NCBI GenBank assembly: GCA_029210585.1
Contig: JARGFP010000007.1
Span: 62,001 to 126,000 of the forward strand
Reading direction: 5' to 3'
DNA from: Bacteroidales bacterium
GTDB taxonomy: Bacteria > Bacteroidota > Bacteroidia > Bacteroidales > GCA-2748055
DNA length: 64,000 nucleotides
Each line of letters begins with the position of its first letter. The first letter of the stretch is position 1. The notes under the pieces are model-generated. The model did no database searches. It worked only from the letters and a program-made list of their open reading frames with translations, and was not told the origin of the DNA. Made by a program: the position numbers and the translations under genes. Shown piece by piece: positions 36,680-46,060 of this stretch.

Positions 36680-38356
36680 ATGGCAAGAAGCGGAAAGCAT
36701 CCAAAGGGTCTGATGGTACTTTTTTTTACAGAAATGTGGGAACGGTTTGGCTTTTATCTGTTAATAGGAATTTTCTTCCTCTACATGACCGAAAGCAAAG
36801 ATGCTTTCTTTCCGGGCATGGGTTTTTCAGGTGCAAAAGCAAGTGATATTTACGGTTCTTATCTTGCACTTGTATACCTGACACCATTTATCGGTGGTTT
36901 ACTGGCTGACCGCTACCTGGGATACCGGCTATCGATCACGATCGGGGGTATTCTTTTTTCACTGGGTTATTTCGGCTTGTCGTTTTACAATGAAACAACC
37001 TTCTATCTCTCGCTACTTTTCATCATCCTGGGGAACGGTCTTTTTAAACCAAATATCTCCACCCTTGTTGGGAAAATTTATGATGCCAATCCGAAATACC
37101 AGGAGATGAAGGATAGCGGATACAATATCTTCTACATGGGAATCAATGTTGGCGCATTTCTCTCAAATTTTGTAGCAGCCTATTTGCGCATCAATTACGG
37201 ATGGGGCTGGGCTTTTGCAGCAGCAGGTATCGGAATGCTCCTCGGGGTAATCTGGTTCTGGTTTGGCCAGACCTATGCCACCGACATAAAGAAGGCTGAC
37301 GTTATCAGTCCACCCAGGAAAGATGACATCAAGATGAAGCGGATCTTCGGTACACTTTTCCTGCCTGCCACTGTTGCAGCAATTCTCGGCTGGATGATTC
37401 CGGGAAACATTTTCAGTTCAGATTCAACAGATGCCTTTCTTTTCTTCAGCCTGGTGGTTGTAATTTTCTACATCAATATTCTCAGGAAAGCGCGTACTGA
37501 AGACAAACAACCTATAAAAGCCCTGCTTTCAGTATTTGGAGCTGTGATCATTTTCTGGGCGATCTTCCATCAGAATGGGGCCGCACTGACAATCTGGGCG
37601 CAGAAATACACCAACCGTGAAATTCCTGAATCAGTTGAGGGGACCATTGAGAAACTAAATATGAGCCAGGTAGTAACCACTGCACCGCGTGAGATTCCCC
37701 TCGTTGATCTGCATGGTTCAGAAGTTCTCGACGAGCACGGCGACCCAAAAACAACAATGGGTCCACATCCCTATTTTGAGAATATCCCTGAAGAAGAATG
37801 GCCTGAATCGGGAAAGAAAAACCTGATTTCGACAGAGCTGTTCCAGTCCATCAATCCAGGATTTATCATCCTGTTCACACCGCTGGTAGTAGGGTTTTTC
37901 AATATACTGAACCATCGGAGGAAGAAGCGGGGTAAACCGAACTTCTCAACTCCTGCAAAGATTGGATGGGGAATGGTGATCACGGCACTCTCGGCAGTGG
38001 TCATGATCTTCGCAGTAATTGCCACGAATAACGGCGAATCGAAAGCTTCGGTAGGCTGGTTATTTGGCACCTATGCAGTCATTACCGTTGGGGAGTTGTT
38101 CCTGAGTCCCATGGGACTTTCCCTGGTCTCAAAATTGAGTCCGAAAAGAATTACGGCACTGATGATGGGAGGGTGGTTCCTCTCTACATCCATAGGAAAT
38201 AAGTTATCAGGCGTGCTTTCCGGTCTGTGGGACATATATGACCACAAAGCATATTTTTTCGTGACCAACACTGTCCTGGCTGCTTTATCGGTGATCCTGA
38301 TCTTCGTGATGCTTCCCTGGCTTAAAAGAGTGATCAGGGAGCACATGGGCGAGTAA
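36680..38356 (+). CDS. Proton-coupled oligopeptide (POT/PTR2) transporter
   Basis: 558-residue membrane carrier importing di- and tripeptides with protons. Helix 1 carries the ExxER motif in FFTEMWERFGFYLL (about 15-28), and the family signature GGLLADRYLGYR is near 72-83. GLFKPNISTLVGKIY is near 116-130. At least 12 helices follow, with a hydrophilic insertion of about 80 residues at 320-395 (SVEGTIEKLNMSQ..., PEEEWPESGKKN) as in many Bacteroidota members. It has its own promoter and ends 12 bp from the converging phosphodiesterase gene. Confidence 0.93.
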   Translation: MARSGKHPKGLMVLFFTEMWERFGFYLLIGIFFLYMTESKDAFFPGMGFSGAKASDIYGSYLALVYLTPFIGGLLADRYLGYRLSITIGGILFSLGYFGLSFYNETTFYLSLLFIILGNGLFKPNISTLVGKIYDANPKYQEMKDSGYNIFYMGINVGAFLSNFVAAYLRINYGWGWAFAAAGIGMLLGVIWFWFGQTYATDIKKADVISPPRKDDIKMKRIFGTLFLPATVAAILGWMIPGNIFSSDSTDAFLFFSLVVVIFYINILRKARTEDKQPIKALLSVFGAVIIFWAIFHQNGAALTIWAQKYTNREIPESVEGTIEKLNMSQVVTTAPREIPLVDLHGSEVLDEHGDPKTTMGPHPYFENIPEEEWPESGKKNLISTELFQSINPGFIILFTPLVVGFFNILNHRRKKRGKPNFSTPAKIGWGMVITALSAVVMIFAVIATNNGESKASVGWLFGTYAVITVGELFLSPMGLSLVSKLSPKRITALMMGGWFLSTSIGNKLSGVLSGLWDIYDHKAYFFVTNTVLAALSVILIFVMLPWLKRVIREHMGE

Positions 38357-38368
38357 ACCCGCCGGTCG

Positions 38369-39574
38369 CTATTTAAGCATTCCCTGCACATCCTCCAGCC
38401 TTCCATCGACCGGAGCCGGATCGAGACCGAGAATTTCTGCGATCAGCGGATAGATGTCCACATTTTCGAATGGCGGATATGTGTACCCGGATTTGAAAGC
38501 AGGTCCTTCGGCATAAAAAATATGATGCATATCGGTATTGCTGTTGTCGTAGCCGTGTGCGCCGCCGGTATATCCTGAAGGATCGGGCGAGGTTCCCAAT
38601 GACCAGCTGCTGTCGGCCACAACCACCACATCCTTAACCCGCGGATGTGTTCCGTAGTTCAGGTATCCAGGCACATCCTCCTTATACCAGGCTGTGATTC
38701 CTTCAGCGCGGTCAAGGGCCAGGGCCACCGAATCCTCGAAACCCTCTTCCGCATCCACCAGGTACATCGGGTTGCCCCCGGCAATATCTTCGATCCAGTG
38801 TTCTTTTATATGGTCGTGAAGATTCACATACTTACCGGGGCTGATGGCACCCATTCCATGATCCGAAGTGACCACCAGGTTCACCCGGTTGCCATAGGGA
38901 AGCCTGCTGATCTTCCTGCGGAGGGTTCCAACGATATCATCCAGTTCTTCTATCACCTTCCCTGTCTCCGGGTGCACCGGGCCATAATCATGCCCAATGC
39001 CATCGGGTTGATCGAAATAGAGAAATACCAGTCGGGGTCTTTTATCCAGTGGCAGTCTGAGCCAGTTGATCACGGTATCGACCCGGGCTGAAAACGGGAT
39101 GCTGCCATCATAGGTTTTCCAGTAGGTGGGCTGCATTCCCTGCACCGGGGCTTCAGAGCCCACCCAGAAGAAGGATGCGGTTGTGACGCCCTGTTTTTCC
39201 GCTGTATTCCAGATGGGTTCACCTCCGTAAAAATCGCCATTCTGCACCATCTCACGGTTCCCGATACGGTAGAACAACTCCAGTTCAGGTGCATAGAAGG
39301 AGTTGTTGATCAGGCCGTGGTGATCGGGATACAACCCGGTGGCGATGGAATAGTGGTTGGGGAACGTTTTCGTGGGAAAGGAGGAAATCACACGTTCCGC
39401 TTTCACTCCATTCGCAGCCATCCCATCGAGCGAGGGTGTTTTGTACATATCCGGATAATCCCAGCGACATCCATCAAATGAGACCATCACCACATAGTTC
39501 TCATGGGTCTCTGCATCGCGCTTACAGGCGATAAATAACGGAAGAGCAACAAGTAAAAAAAAATATTTCTTCAT
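38369..39574 (-). CDS. Nucleotide pyrophosphatase/phosphodiesterase (alkaline phosphatase superfamily) lipoprotein
   Basis: 401-residue ectonucleotide pyrophosphatase-like enzyme. From the ATG at 39574 it has a lipoprotein signal MKKYFFLLVALPLFIACK (Cys17). Metal and nucleophile motifs: VSFDGCRWDYPD near 30-41, SSFPTKTFPNHYSIATGLYP near 64-83 (nucleophile Thr in PTKTFPNH), DQPDGIGHDYGP near 190-201 and VTSDHGMG near 236-243, with GTHPR and AHGYDN near the C-terminus. Expected to hydrolyse phosphodiester or pyrophosphate bonds of nucleotides in the periplasm or outside. An in-frame ATG at 39610 is less fitting. Confidence 0.9.
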   Translation of the reverse strand: MKKYFFLLVALPLFIACKRDAETHENYVVMVSFDGCRWDYPDMYKTPSLDGMAANGVKAERVISSFPTKTFPNHYSIATGLYPDHHGLINNSFYAPELELFYRIGNREMVQNGDFYGGEPIWNTAEKQGVTTASFFWVGSEAPVQGMQPTYWKTYDGSIPFSARVDTVINWLRLPLDKRPRLVFLYFDQPDGIGHDYGPVHPETGKVIEELDDIVGTLRRKISRLPYGNRVNLVVTSDHGMGAISPGKYVNLHDHIKEHWIEDIAGGNPMYLVDAEEGFEDSVALALDRAEGITAWYKEDVPGYLNYGTHPRVKDVVVVADSSWSLGTSPDPSGYTGGAHGYDNSNTDMHHIFYAEGPAFKSGYTYPPFENVDIYPLIAEILGLDPAPVDGRLEDVQGMLK

Positions 39575-39704
39575 ATCTGCATATGTTTCATTCAAATGTC
39601 TGTTGGTCAATTATTCTACTATCGTTTAAGCGATTGGCAATATGCTGCAAGACCACACGTTCCGTTTTGGCTTCTGCCGGCCTGTTGTCTGCCCGCGAAA
39701 TTCA

Positions 39705-41051
39705 TTACAATTTATTGACGGAACGAATATACGCCTGCACATCAAATTTACGTTTGGCACCATTGTAATTCATGTAGCGAATTTTACCAAACACCGGCCG
39801 TTCCTTCCAGGCGCGATCGTGCACTCCCCCGATCGACCAGGCAATGCCGGTATAACCGCTGGGATCCCGGCCGTCGAGTGAATATGTATCGTTCAGATAA
39901 ATGGCAAATTCCATGGCCTGTTCGGGGCTTTCGGTCCATTCCAGTATCTTTTTGGCCCAGTACATCCGCATGTAACCGTGCATCTTGCCGTGTCTGACAA
40001 TCTGCATCTGTGCAGCGTTCCAGAGTGGGTCATGGGTTGCGCCCTGCTCAAACTGCTCCCTGGTATAGACATATTCCCTTTCATCGTTCCGGTGCGCTTC
40101 GTGGGTCTTTTTCGCCCATTCATGGAACCCCGAGGTGGTGTCATAACCGGGATGGTAATGACAGAAATTGTCCGACAGTTCCTTCCGGACGATCAGTTCT
40201 TCGAGGAAGGCTTCACTGTCTGCATCAGAAGGATGCTGTCGCAATACTTCAACGGCAACGCGCATTGCAGAAATCTGTCCAAAATGAAGGTAGGGCGAAA
40301 GATCCGAAGTCATCTGCAGGTTGGGGTCGTTGCGCTGTTCGGCATAGCCTTTCAGTCTTTCCCCGATAAATACCTCCAGTGTTTCGGTCGCTGCACTGCT
40401 CCCCGGGGAGATCCGGTCTACAGGCCCCACCGACCGGTCAAGACGGAGGGAATCGAGCACATCGCCGGGTGAAAACAGTTCCGGCAAAGCCGCATGACTG
40501 TCCATCGGACGCAGTGCCGGCAGTATTTCCAGGAACCGGTCGAGGTGACGCCGGATTTTCGGACGAAGGGTATATGCGCCGAATTCAATCTTTTCGCTGA
40601 CAAAACGGGCAGGCACAACATTGTGTCCATCCACCTCAAGGAACTTCGCGCGGGTTGATTGCATGGCCGCCGCCACCCATTGCCGCTTGATATGCAGCGG
40701 ATCAAAATCCGCAACAACAGTGCCCGTTCCATGGTCCCTTATAAATTCCGCGATCCGTTGCGGCGGATCGCCAACCAGCAGGTAAAACGGAATATGCAGT
40801 GCATGCAGGCTGGTGGCCGTTTCGTGCAATCCTCTGATCATGAAATCATAATGCCGCAGCACCGCTCCAGGGTAATCACCGGTCAGGGTAAAGACCACCG
40901 ACAGGTTCGTCTCCATAACCGTAGCCAGCTGCTGTGCGCAGAGCAGACCGGGGTTATCCTCAGCCCGTTGCTCCCTGCTCATCCAGTAGATGACATTCCC
41001 TTCCGCATGCAGATCGGGAGTAAGGTCGAAAATCCGCTCTTTCTGAATCAT
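39705..41051 (-). CDS. phr: Class II CPD photolyase
   Basis: 448-residue flavoprotein that splits cyclobutane pyrimidine dimers with light. The N-terminal antenna-binding domain has VIYWMSREQRAEDNPGLL near 17-34. The FAD domain has class II hallmarks: HFGQISAMRVA near 263, FCHYHPGYDTTSGFHEWAKK near 305-324, and QMQIVRHGKMHGYMRMYWAKK followed by NDTYSLDGRDPSGYTGIAWS. The class II Trp-rich electron path looks complete. I chose the ATG at 41051 since the upstream ATG at 41138 falls inside the preceding gene. It follows the LysM gene by 25 bp on the same strand. Confidence 0.94.
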   Translation of the reverse strand: MIQKERIFDLTPDLHAEGNVIYWMSREQRAEDNPGLLCAQQLATVMETNLSVVFTLTGDYPGAVLRHYDFMIRGLHETATSLHALHIPFYLLVGDPPQRIAEFIRDHGTGTVVADFDPLHIKRQWVAAAMQSTRAKFLEVDGHNVVPARFVSEKIEFGAYTLRPKIRRHLDRFLEILPALRPMDSHAALPELFSPGDVLDSLRLDRSVGPVDRISPGSSAATETLEVFIGERLKGYAEQRNDPNLQMTSDLSPYLHFGQISAMRVAVEVLRQHPSDADSEAFLEELIVRKELSDNFCHYHPGYDTTSGFHEWAKKTHEAHRNDEREYVYTREQFEQGATHDPLWNAAQMQIVRHGKMHGYMRMYWAKKILEWTESPEQAMEFAIYLNDTYSLDGRDPSGYTGIAWSIGGVHDRAWKERPVFGKIRYMNYNGAKRKFDVQAYIRSVNKL

Positions 41052-41076
41052 TCTGATGTTTGATGCATGTACCTGC

Positions 41077-43131
41077 TTATTGTTTGCTGAACGTACTGTC
41101 GGGTTCCGAACGCAACCACCTGAAATAGAGCGGATCAACGCCTGCTGGGCGCCTATACCGGTGCATCGGGGGTTGTTCAGGAATATCTATCTCCACCACC
41201 CGCAGATCGTCGTCAAAATAGTAATACTGCATGGCGACATTTTCGTAGCCGCCCCGACGGGAGATCCTTTGAAAATTGAAGTCACAGATTGTTGCTACGG
41301 GATGGTGTTCCCCCAGGTGCAGGATAAATTTCGGACCAAAACGCTGCAGTGCAGAGATGAAATAGAGGCTCAGGTCATACCCGGTGACTCCGAAATTACA
41401 ACCATTCCGGGTGAATGATCCCGGCTCCTTAAAATAATTCTGCCTGTATTCGCGCAGGAAATGCAGGTATTCAGGATCGGTATAATCGTAATAATGTGTA
41501 TGTGAGATCCGCAGGTTCAACGCATGGATGTAAGGTATTTCTATGTTATTGAATCCCAGCCAGTAGGTAGAACCAAAGAGCGCAATATCGTAGTTTTTCA
41601 CTTCGTAATAGATCCTGCTCGTCACCTGGCTGGCAAACGCTTCATCAAAGGTTGGCAGGATGATCACGTTCTTTTTGTCGGGATTCAGTGCATGGACAAG
41701 GTCCTCAGTAGCGCCATTGCGGACGATCACTTCTTTAAACAACACTGTTTCCAATGCTGAATACTTCTCCAGTTCATCAAAGAGTTGCTGTTTGTAATAT
41801 TCAATCCGCTCCATGCTGGCCGAATCTCCGTCATGCACCATGACCAGGTTATCCTCGTAGGAGCGGGCAATAAATTCTGCATTACGCTTAAACTCAACCC
41901 TGTAAGAAGGGTTAGGCTGAAAAAGGTATGGATTGTCCATCAGGAGCGAATCGCCTGTATGAAATGGTGTTACCAGCGGAATCCTGTGTTTCCTGGAGAA
42001 ATCGGACACCAGTTCCAGGTTGTAGGAATAGAAGGGACCAATGATCAGGTCAGCATTCCGCATTTCCGGCTTTTCCAGGATCTGCCTGGTGGTGTACATG
42101 CTTTGTTTTGTGTCAAAAACATGGATATCCAGCTCCATGCCTGTTTTCGCGAGTGCGTCTGCTGCAAGCAGGGCCCCCTCGAGGAATTCAAGGAATGGAA
42201 TGGATTTCGGGGTCTGTTTTTCCAGCATATAATCCTTTTTGATCCGGTCCCGCCTGGGTGCTGATTTTACATTCCTGAGCAGCGAATCGAGCGGTTCCAT
42301 CTCGGAATAATTGAACGGCACAAGGTACACAATGCGGTACATCTTGCCTGGCATATATTCCTCCATCTGCAGCTCTTCGTAGGTATAGGGGACTTCCATT
42401 TCGGAGCTGTCCAATTCCGGCATGACCGTATCCACCATGATGGAATCGGGTGTGAACACTTCTGAAACCGTGGTATTGGGTTGCGGAATACGCAATACAT
42501 CGCCACTCCGGGGACCACCCCATCCAAGTTCGGGATTGACTGTACGGATTTCCCGGACGCTTACACCGTAATACCTGGCAATGGAGTAGAGGGTCTCCCC
42601 CTTCTTCACTTTATGGAACAACATGCCTTCCTCATCAAAGGCCAGTTGGTTCTGTTCAGGCTCCTCCGGTGGCAACAGGATTTCCTGCCCGATGGGAATA
42701 TCGTTGATGTCGAGTCCCGGGTTGTATTGCATTATCTCGTCCACCGGTATTTCGTATATGCGGGAAATAGCATAGATTGTTTCGCCTGCTTTCAGAATGT
42801 GTTTCCGCAGGTCTTCCTCTGTCTTGCCGGTATCGACAGAAAAAGCAGATGCGGGATCCGAGGGGATTTTGAGCACCTGTCCAACCAGCAGGTCGGATGA
42901 TGCTCCCGGGTTTTCAATGATTACTTCCTTTTCAGTGACATTGTATGCCCGTGCAATGGAGTAGAGCGTTTGTCCGGGTTTTACCACGTGTACATAATAG
43001 ACCTTGCCTTCAAGCACCACCTTATTGTCAGACCTGGTCACCTTGACAGGTTCCTGTGCAAAAGTGGCCGCACTGATCAGCATCAGCACAAGGAACAGGC
43101 TGCTGAGGTATTTTTTCCCGGAGATCATCAT
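41077..43131 (-). CDS. Three-LysM protein with a periplasmic-binding-protein-like C-terminal domain
   Basis: 684-residue exported protein. Signal peptide ending near 26 (SAATFAQ). Three LysM domains bind peptidoglycan: about 45-90 (VVKPGQTLYSIARAYNV), 110-155 (LKAGETIYAISRIYEI) and 172-217 (VKKGETLYSIARYYGV). After an acidic linker (about 225-260) comes a region of about 390 residues resembling type 1 periplasmic binding folds (FLEGALLAADALAKTGMELDIHVFDTK, LIIGPFYSYNLELVSDFSRK). This combination is common in Bacteroidota and annotated as amino-acid ABC substrate-binding-like. No ABC transporter partner is nearby, so a wall-bound sensor or scaffold role is more plausible. Same strand as purC and the photolyase. 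Confidence 0.88.
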   Translation of the reverse strand: MMISGKKYLSSLFLVLMLISAATFAQEPVKVTRSDNKVVLEGKVYYVHVVKPGQTLYSIARAYNVTEKEVIIENPGASSDLLVGQVLKIPSDPASAFSVDTGKTEEDLRKHILKAGETIYAISRIYEIPVDEIMQYNPGLDINDIPIGQEILLPPEEPEQNQLAFDEEGMLFHKVKKGETLYSIARYYGVSVREIRTVNPELGWGGPRSGDVLRIPQPNTTVSEVFTPDSIMVDTVMPELDSSEMEVPYTYEELQMEEYMPGKMYRIVYLVPFNYSEMEPLDSLLRNVKSAPRRDRIKKDYMLEKQTPKSIPFLEFLEGALLAADALAKTGMELDIHVFDTKQSMYTTRQILEKPEMRNADLIIGPFYSYNLELVSDFSRKHRIPLVTPFHTGDSLLMDNPYLFQPNPSYRVEFKRNAEFIARSYEDNLVMVHDGDSASMERIEYYKQQLFDELEKYSALETVLFKEVIVRNGATEDLVHALNPDKKNVIILPTFDEAFASQVTSRIYYEVKNYDIALFGSTYWLGFNNIEIPYIHALNLRISHTHYYDYTDPEYLHFLREYRQNYFKEPGSFTRNGCNFGVTGYDLSLYFISALQRFGPKFILHLGEHHPVATICDFNFQRISRRGGYENVAMQYYYFDDDLRVVEIDIPEQPPMHRYRRPAGVDPLYFRWLRSEPDSTFSKQ

Positions 43132-43158
43132 TACATAAACGAAAGAAAACCCGTCGAA

Positions 43159-44100
43159 TTATTTATTAAGAAACTTTAATACATTTTTCTCAATGCGCTG
43201 TTCGATCCCGGAAGTATCGGATTTGACAAATTTTTCGCCAGTGATCCGCTCATAGAGTTCGATATACCGTTCGGATACTTCATCAACAAATGCTTCCGGC
43301 ATTTGAGGCATTTGCTGCCCTTCTTTTCCCTGGAATCCGTTTGAAATGAGCCATTGGCGGACAAATTCCTTGGAGAGTTGCTTTTGTTCATTTCCCCTGT
43401 CCTGTCTTTCTTCGTATCCTTCTGCATAAAAATACCTTGAAGAATCCGGGGTATTGATCTCATCGATCAGGATAATCTTCCCGTCTTTCTTACCGAATTC
43501 ATACTTGGTATCCACCAGGATCAGGCCCATTTCGGCAGCCATTTCGGTACCCCGCCGGAACAGCTTCCGTGTATAGTCTTCAAGCTGAACATAATCTTCC
43601 TCGGAAACCAGTCCCTGGGCAACGATCTCTTCGCGGGAAATGTCCTCGTCATGTCCATGTTCCGCTTTGGTGGTGGGGGTAATCAATGGTTCCGGGAATT
43701 TGTCGTGTTCACGCATGCCGTCGGGCATGGGTACACCGCAGATCGTTCTTTTTCCGTCGCGGTATTCCCGCCAGGCATGGCCGGTACAATATCCCCTGAT
43801 CACCATTTCCACTTTGAACGGATCGGCATAATGGCCGACGGTTACATTGGGATCCGGTGATTCGAGTTTCCAGTTCGGCACCAGGTCGGCCGTGGCGTCC
43901 AGGAACTTATTTGCAATCTGGTTGAGCACCTGTCCCTTAAAAGGGATGCCTTCGGGAAGGATCACATCGAACGCTGATATGCGGTCGGTAACCACCATGA
44001 CCAGGTATTCGTCGTTGATATTATACACATCCCTTACTTTGCCATGGTAGACACTTTTCTGTCCGGGAAAATTGAATGCTGTACCTTTTAATGCTGCCAT
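43159..44100 (-). CDS. purC: Phosphoribosylaminoimidazole-succinocarboxamide synthase
   Basis: 313-residue SAICAR synthetase, joining CAIR and aspartate with ATP in purine synthesis. Motifs: [20 protein letters not shown] near 15-34, [19 protein letters not shown], the SAICAR signature region [13 protein letters not shown] near 130-142, [20 protein letters not shown] near 192-211 and TPDSSRYF near 214-221. The 313-residue length and C-terminal extension match the longer Bacteroidota/eukaryotic-like form. Located between phoH and the LysM gene on the minus strand. Confidence 0.96.
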   Translation of the reverse strand: MAALKGTAFNFPGQKSVYHGKVRDVYNINDEYLVMVVTDRISAFDVILPEGIPFKGQVLNQIANKFLDATADLVPNWKLESPDPNVTVGHYADPFKVEMVIRGYCTGHAWREYRDGKRTICGVPMPDGMREHDKFPEPLITPTTKAEHGHDEDISREEIVAQGLVSEEDYVQLEDYTRKLFRRGTEMAAEMGLILVDTKYEFGKKDGKIILIDEINTPDSSRYFYAEGYEERQDRGNEQKQLSKEFVRQWLISNGFQGKEGQQMPQMPEAFVDEVSERYIELYERITGEKFVKSDTSGIEQRIEKNVLKFLNK

Positions 44101-44190
44101 CTGATATACTTTTTTCGGTTAACAATCGTTTTGAGAGGGCGAAAATACTAAATTTCTGTCAACCTTCCATCTCCGGTGGATCATTCACAC

Positions 44191-45147
44191 TCAGGTATGC
44201 CTGTCTTCTTCACGGTCGTATGCCTTAACGATCTTTTTCACAAGGCGGTGCCGGATGATATCGCGTTCATCAAAACGGATCACCGAGATCCCCTCGATCC
44301 CCTCCAGTATTCCGATGGCCTGGATCAGCCCCGACTGTGTCCTTCCCGGGAGGTCCACCTGTGTAACATCACCTGTCACGATGAATTTGGCACTGGGCCC
44401 CATTCTTGTCAGGAACATTTTGAACTGGCTTGTGGTAGCATTTTGTGCCTCATCGAGGATCACAAAAGCCTGGTCGAGGGTACGTCCGCGCATGTATGCC
44501 AACGGGGCGATCTGAATGGTATTGTCTTCAATGAATTGCAAGAGCTTTTTAGCAGGGATCATGTCTCTCAGGGCATCAAACAGGGGTTGAAGGTAGGGAT
44601 CCAGTTTCTGCGCAAAATCACCCGGCAGGTATCCCAGCTTCTCCCCCGCCTCCACGGCGGGCCTGGTGAGGATGATCCTGTTCACTTCCCTGCTTTTCAG
44701 TGCCCGCACCGCCAGTGCAATCGCGGTATAGGTCTTCCCTGTCCCGGCAGGACCGACTGCCAGTACAAGGTCATTTTTTCCTGCTTCTTCCACCAGCAGC
44801 TTCTGGTGGATGGTCAGCGCCCGGATGGGTTTTGACCGGTCACCATGCACAAGCACCTCATCTTTCGGACCCGGGGCATCCATTTTATAACCCGCATCGC
44901 CGCTGAGTATTTCATCGAAATCGTCCATGGTAAGCCGGTTGAACTTGAGAATGAATTTTACCAGCAATTCCACCTTCTCTTCCAGCTGGTTGATCCGCTC
45001 AAGCTCGCCCTCTGCCTTCAATTCATTCCCCCTTGATACGATCTTCAGGTCACTGAAATGGGATTTTAACCTGTTAAAGCGAACATTGTTGACACCGAAG
45101 AAATCGATAGGTTCCACCCCTTCTAAATAGATGACCTTTTGCGCCAT
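44191..45147 (-). CDS. phoH: PhoH family ATPase
   Basis: 318-residue P-loop protein from the ATG at 45147 (an ATG at 45183 is in frame but less likely). The N-terminal KH-like segment (1-90) is followed by Walker A VGPAGTGKTYTAIALAV (131-147), RPAVEAGEKLGYLPGD near 163-178 and Walker B DQAFVILDEAQNAT near 219-232, with TGDVTQVDLP near 255-264. Related proteins are linked to RNA metabolism and phosphate starvation, with the true activity uncertain. Diverges from the SAM-hydrolase-like gene at 45234. Confidence 0.93.
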   Translation of the reverse strand: MAQKVIYLEGVEPIDFFGVNNVRFNRLKSHFSDLKIVSRGNELKAEGELERINQLEEKVELLVKFILKFNRLTMDDFDEILSGDAGYKMDAPGPKDEVLVHGDRSKPIRALTIHQKLLVEEAGKNDLVLAVGPAGTGKTYTAIALAVRALKSREVNRIILTRPAVEAGEKLGYLPGDFAQKLDPYLQPLFDALRDMIPAKKLLQFIEDNTIQIAPLAYMRGRTLDQAFVILDEAQNATTSQFKMFLTRMGPSAKFIVTGDVTQVDLPGRTQSGLIQAIGILEGIEGISVIRFDERDIIRHRLVKKIVKAYDREEDRHT

Positions 45148-45165
45148 AAATTGAATTATAATCAC

Positions 45166-45173
45166 TACTTTTG
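45166..45173 (+). promoter_or_regulatory. Candidate -7 element for the SAM-hydrolase-like gene
   Basis: TACTTTTG matches TAnnTTTG 60 bp ahead of the ATG at 45234. No good -33 at standard spacing. Confidence 0.35.
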
Positions 45174-45233
45174 GTACTGACAAAATAAGCTGTTTTTTTT
45201 AACATTCCAATAGAAATTCCTGTTACGATCCAC

Positions 45234-46013
45234 ATGCATTTTGTTACGCTGACCACAGACTGGAACAAAGACGATTTTTATACCGGCGCTGTAACAGGCG
45301 CCATTTTATCTTCCTGCAAAGAAGTCCAGGTGATCACCCTCAGCAACAGCATCCGGTCCTACAGTGTTTCCGAAGCAGCTTTTATAGTAAGGAACAGCTG
45401 CTACCACTTCCCAAACGGTTCTGTGCACATCATTGCAGTGGGTTCGGAGCCTTCCCCGGAAGGCAGGTTGCTTGCAGCGAAAATTGACGGACACTATTTT
45501 CTCACTGCTGATAACGGGATTTTGGGGTTACTGGGTGATGCTGAGAGTGCTGAAGTCGTTGCCATAGAGCGGACAGGCGGGAACCTGGCAGAAAGTTTCC
45601 CGGCCCTCACCTGTTTCAGCAAAACCGCATGCAGGATCATCCAGGGAGATTCATTCAGTACACTGGGTACCCCGGTAACGGATTATAAAAAACAGGTACC
45701 TTTGCGGGCAACGCTGGACAACAACACCATCACGGGTACAGTGATTTACATCGATTCTTTCGGCAATGCGATCACCAATATCACGCGGGAATTGTTCGAC
45801 AGGTTTGGCATGGAAAGGAAATTTACCATTTATGTACAGAGCAAACATTACAGGATCACCAGGCTGAACAGGTATTATTCGGAAACCACCGGCGGGGATC
45901 TGCTGGCACTGTTCAATTCCATCGACCTGCTGGAGATTGCCATCCGGAACGGATCGGCCCGTGACCTGCTGAACCTGAATACCGACTCGACCATCAGGGT
46001 AGAGTTTTCATAG
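45234..46013 (+). CDS. SAM-hydroxide adenosyltransferase/chlorinase (DUF62) family protein, diverged
   Basis: 259-residue member of the DUF62 family, whose studied members hydrolyse SAM to adenosine and methionine. The start VTLTTDWNKDDFYTGAVTGA fits the family's TTDFG...DPYVG...KG pattern, and the C-terminal beta domain with GTVIYIDSFGNAITNI (about 161-176) is clear. Two usual motifs are altered: the DITH box reads ITLSNSIRSYS, and the VVDPGVG box reads AVGSEPSPEG, so several residues of the water-activating site seem changed. Activity on SAM is therefore uncertain. It precedes mazG on the plus strand by 48 bp. Confidence 0.78.
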   Translation: MHFVTLTTDWNKDDFYTGAVTGAILSSCKEVQVITLSNSIRSYSVSEAAFIVRNSCYHFPNGSVHIIAVGSEPSPEGRLLAAKIDGHYFLTADNGILGLLGDAESAEVVAIERTGGNLAESFPALTCFSKTACRIIQGDSFSTLGTPVTDYKKQVPLRATLDNNTITGTVIYIDSFGNAITNITRELFDRFGMERKFTIYVQSKHYRITRLNRYYSETTGGDLLALFNSIDLLEIAIRNGSARDLLNLNTDSTIRVEFS

Positions 46014-46060
46014 TACCTGTCTGGCAACCCCATTTATTGACAAACCAAAACAGAGTTATA

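Noticed and set aside
41052-41138. N-terminal extension of the photolyase gene
   Set aside because: It overlaps the end of the LysM gene and is not like class II photolyases, which begin near the ATG at 41051.
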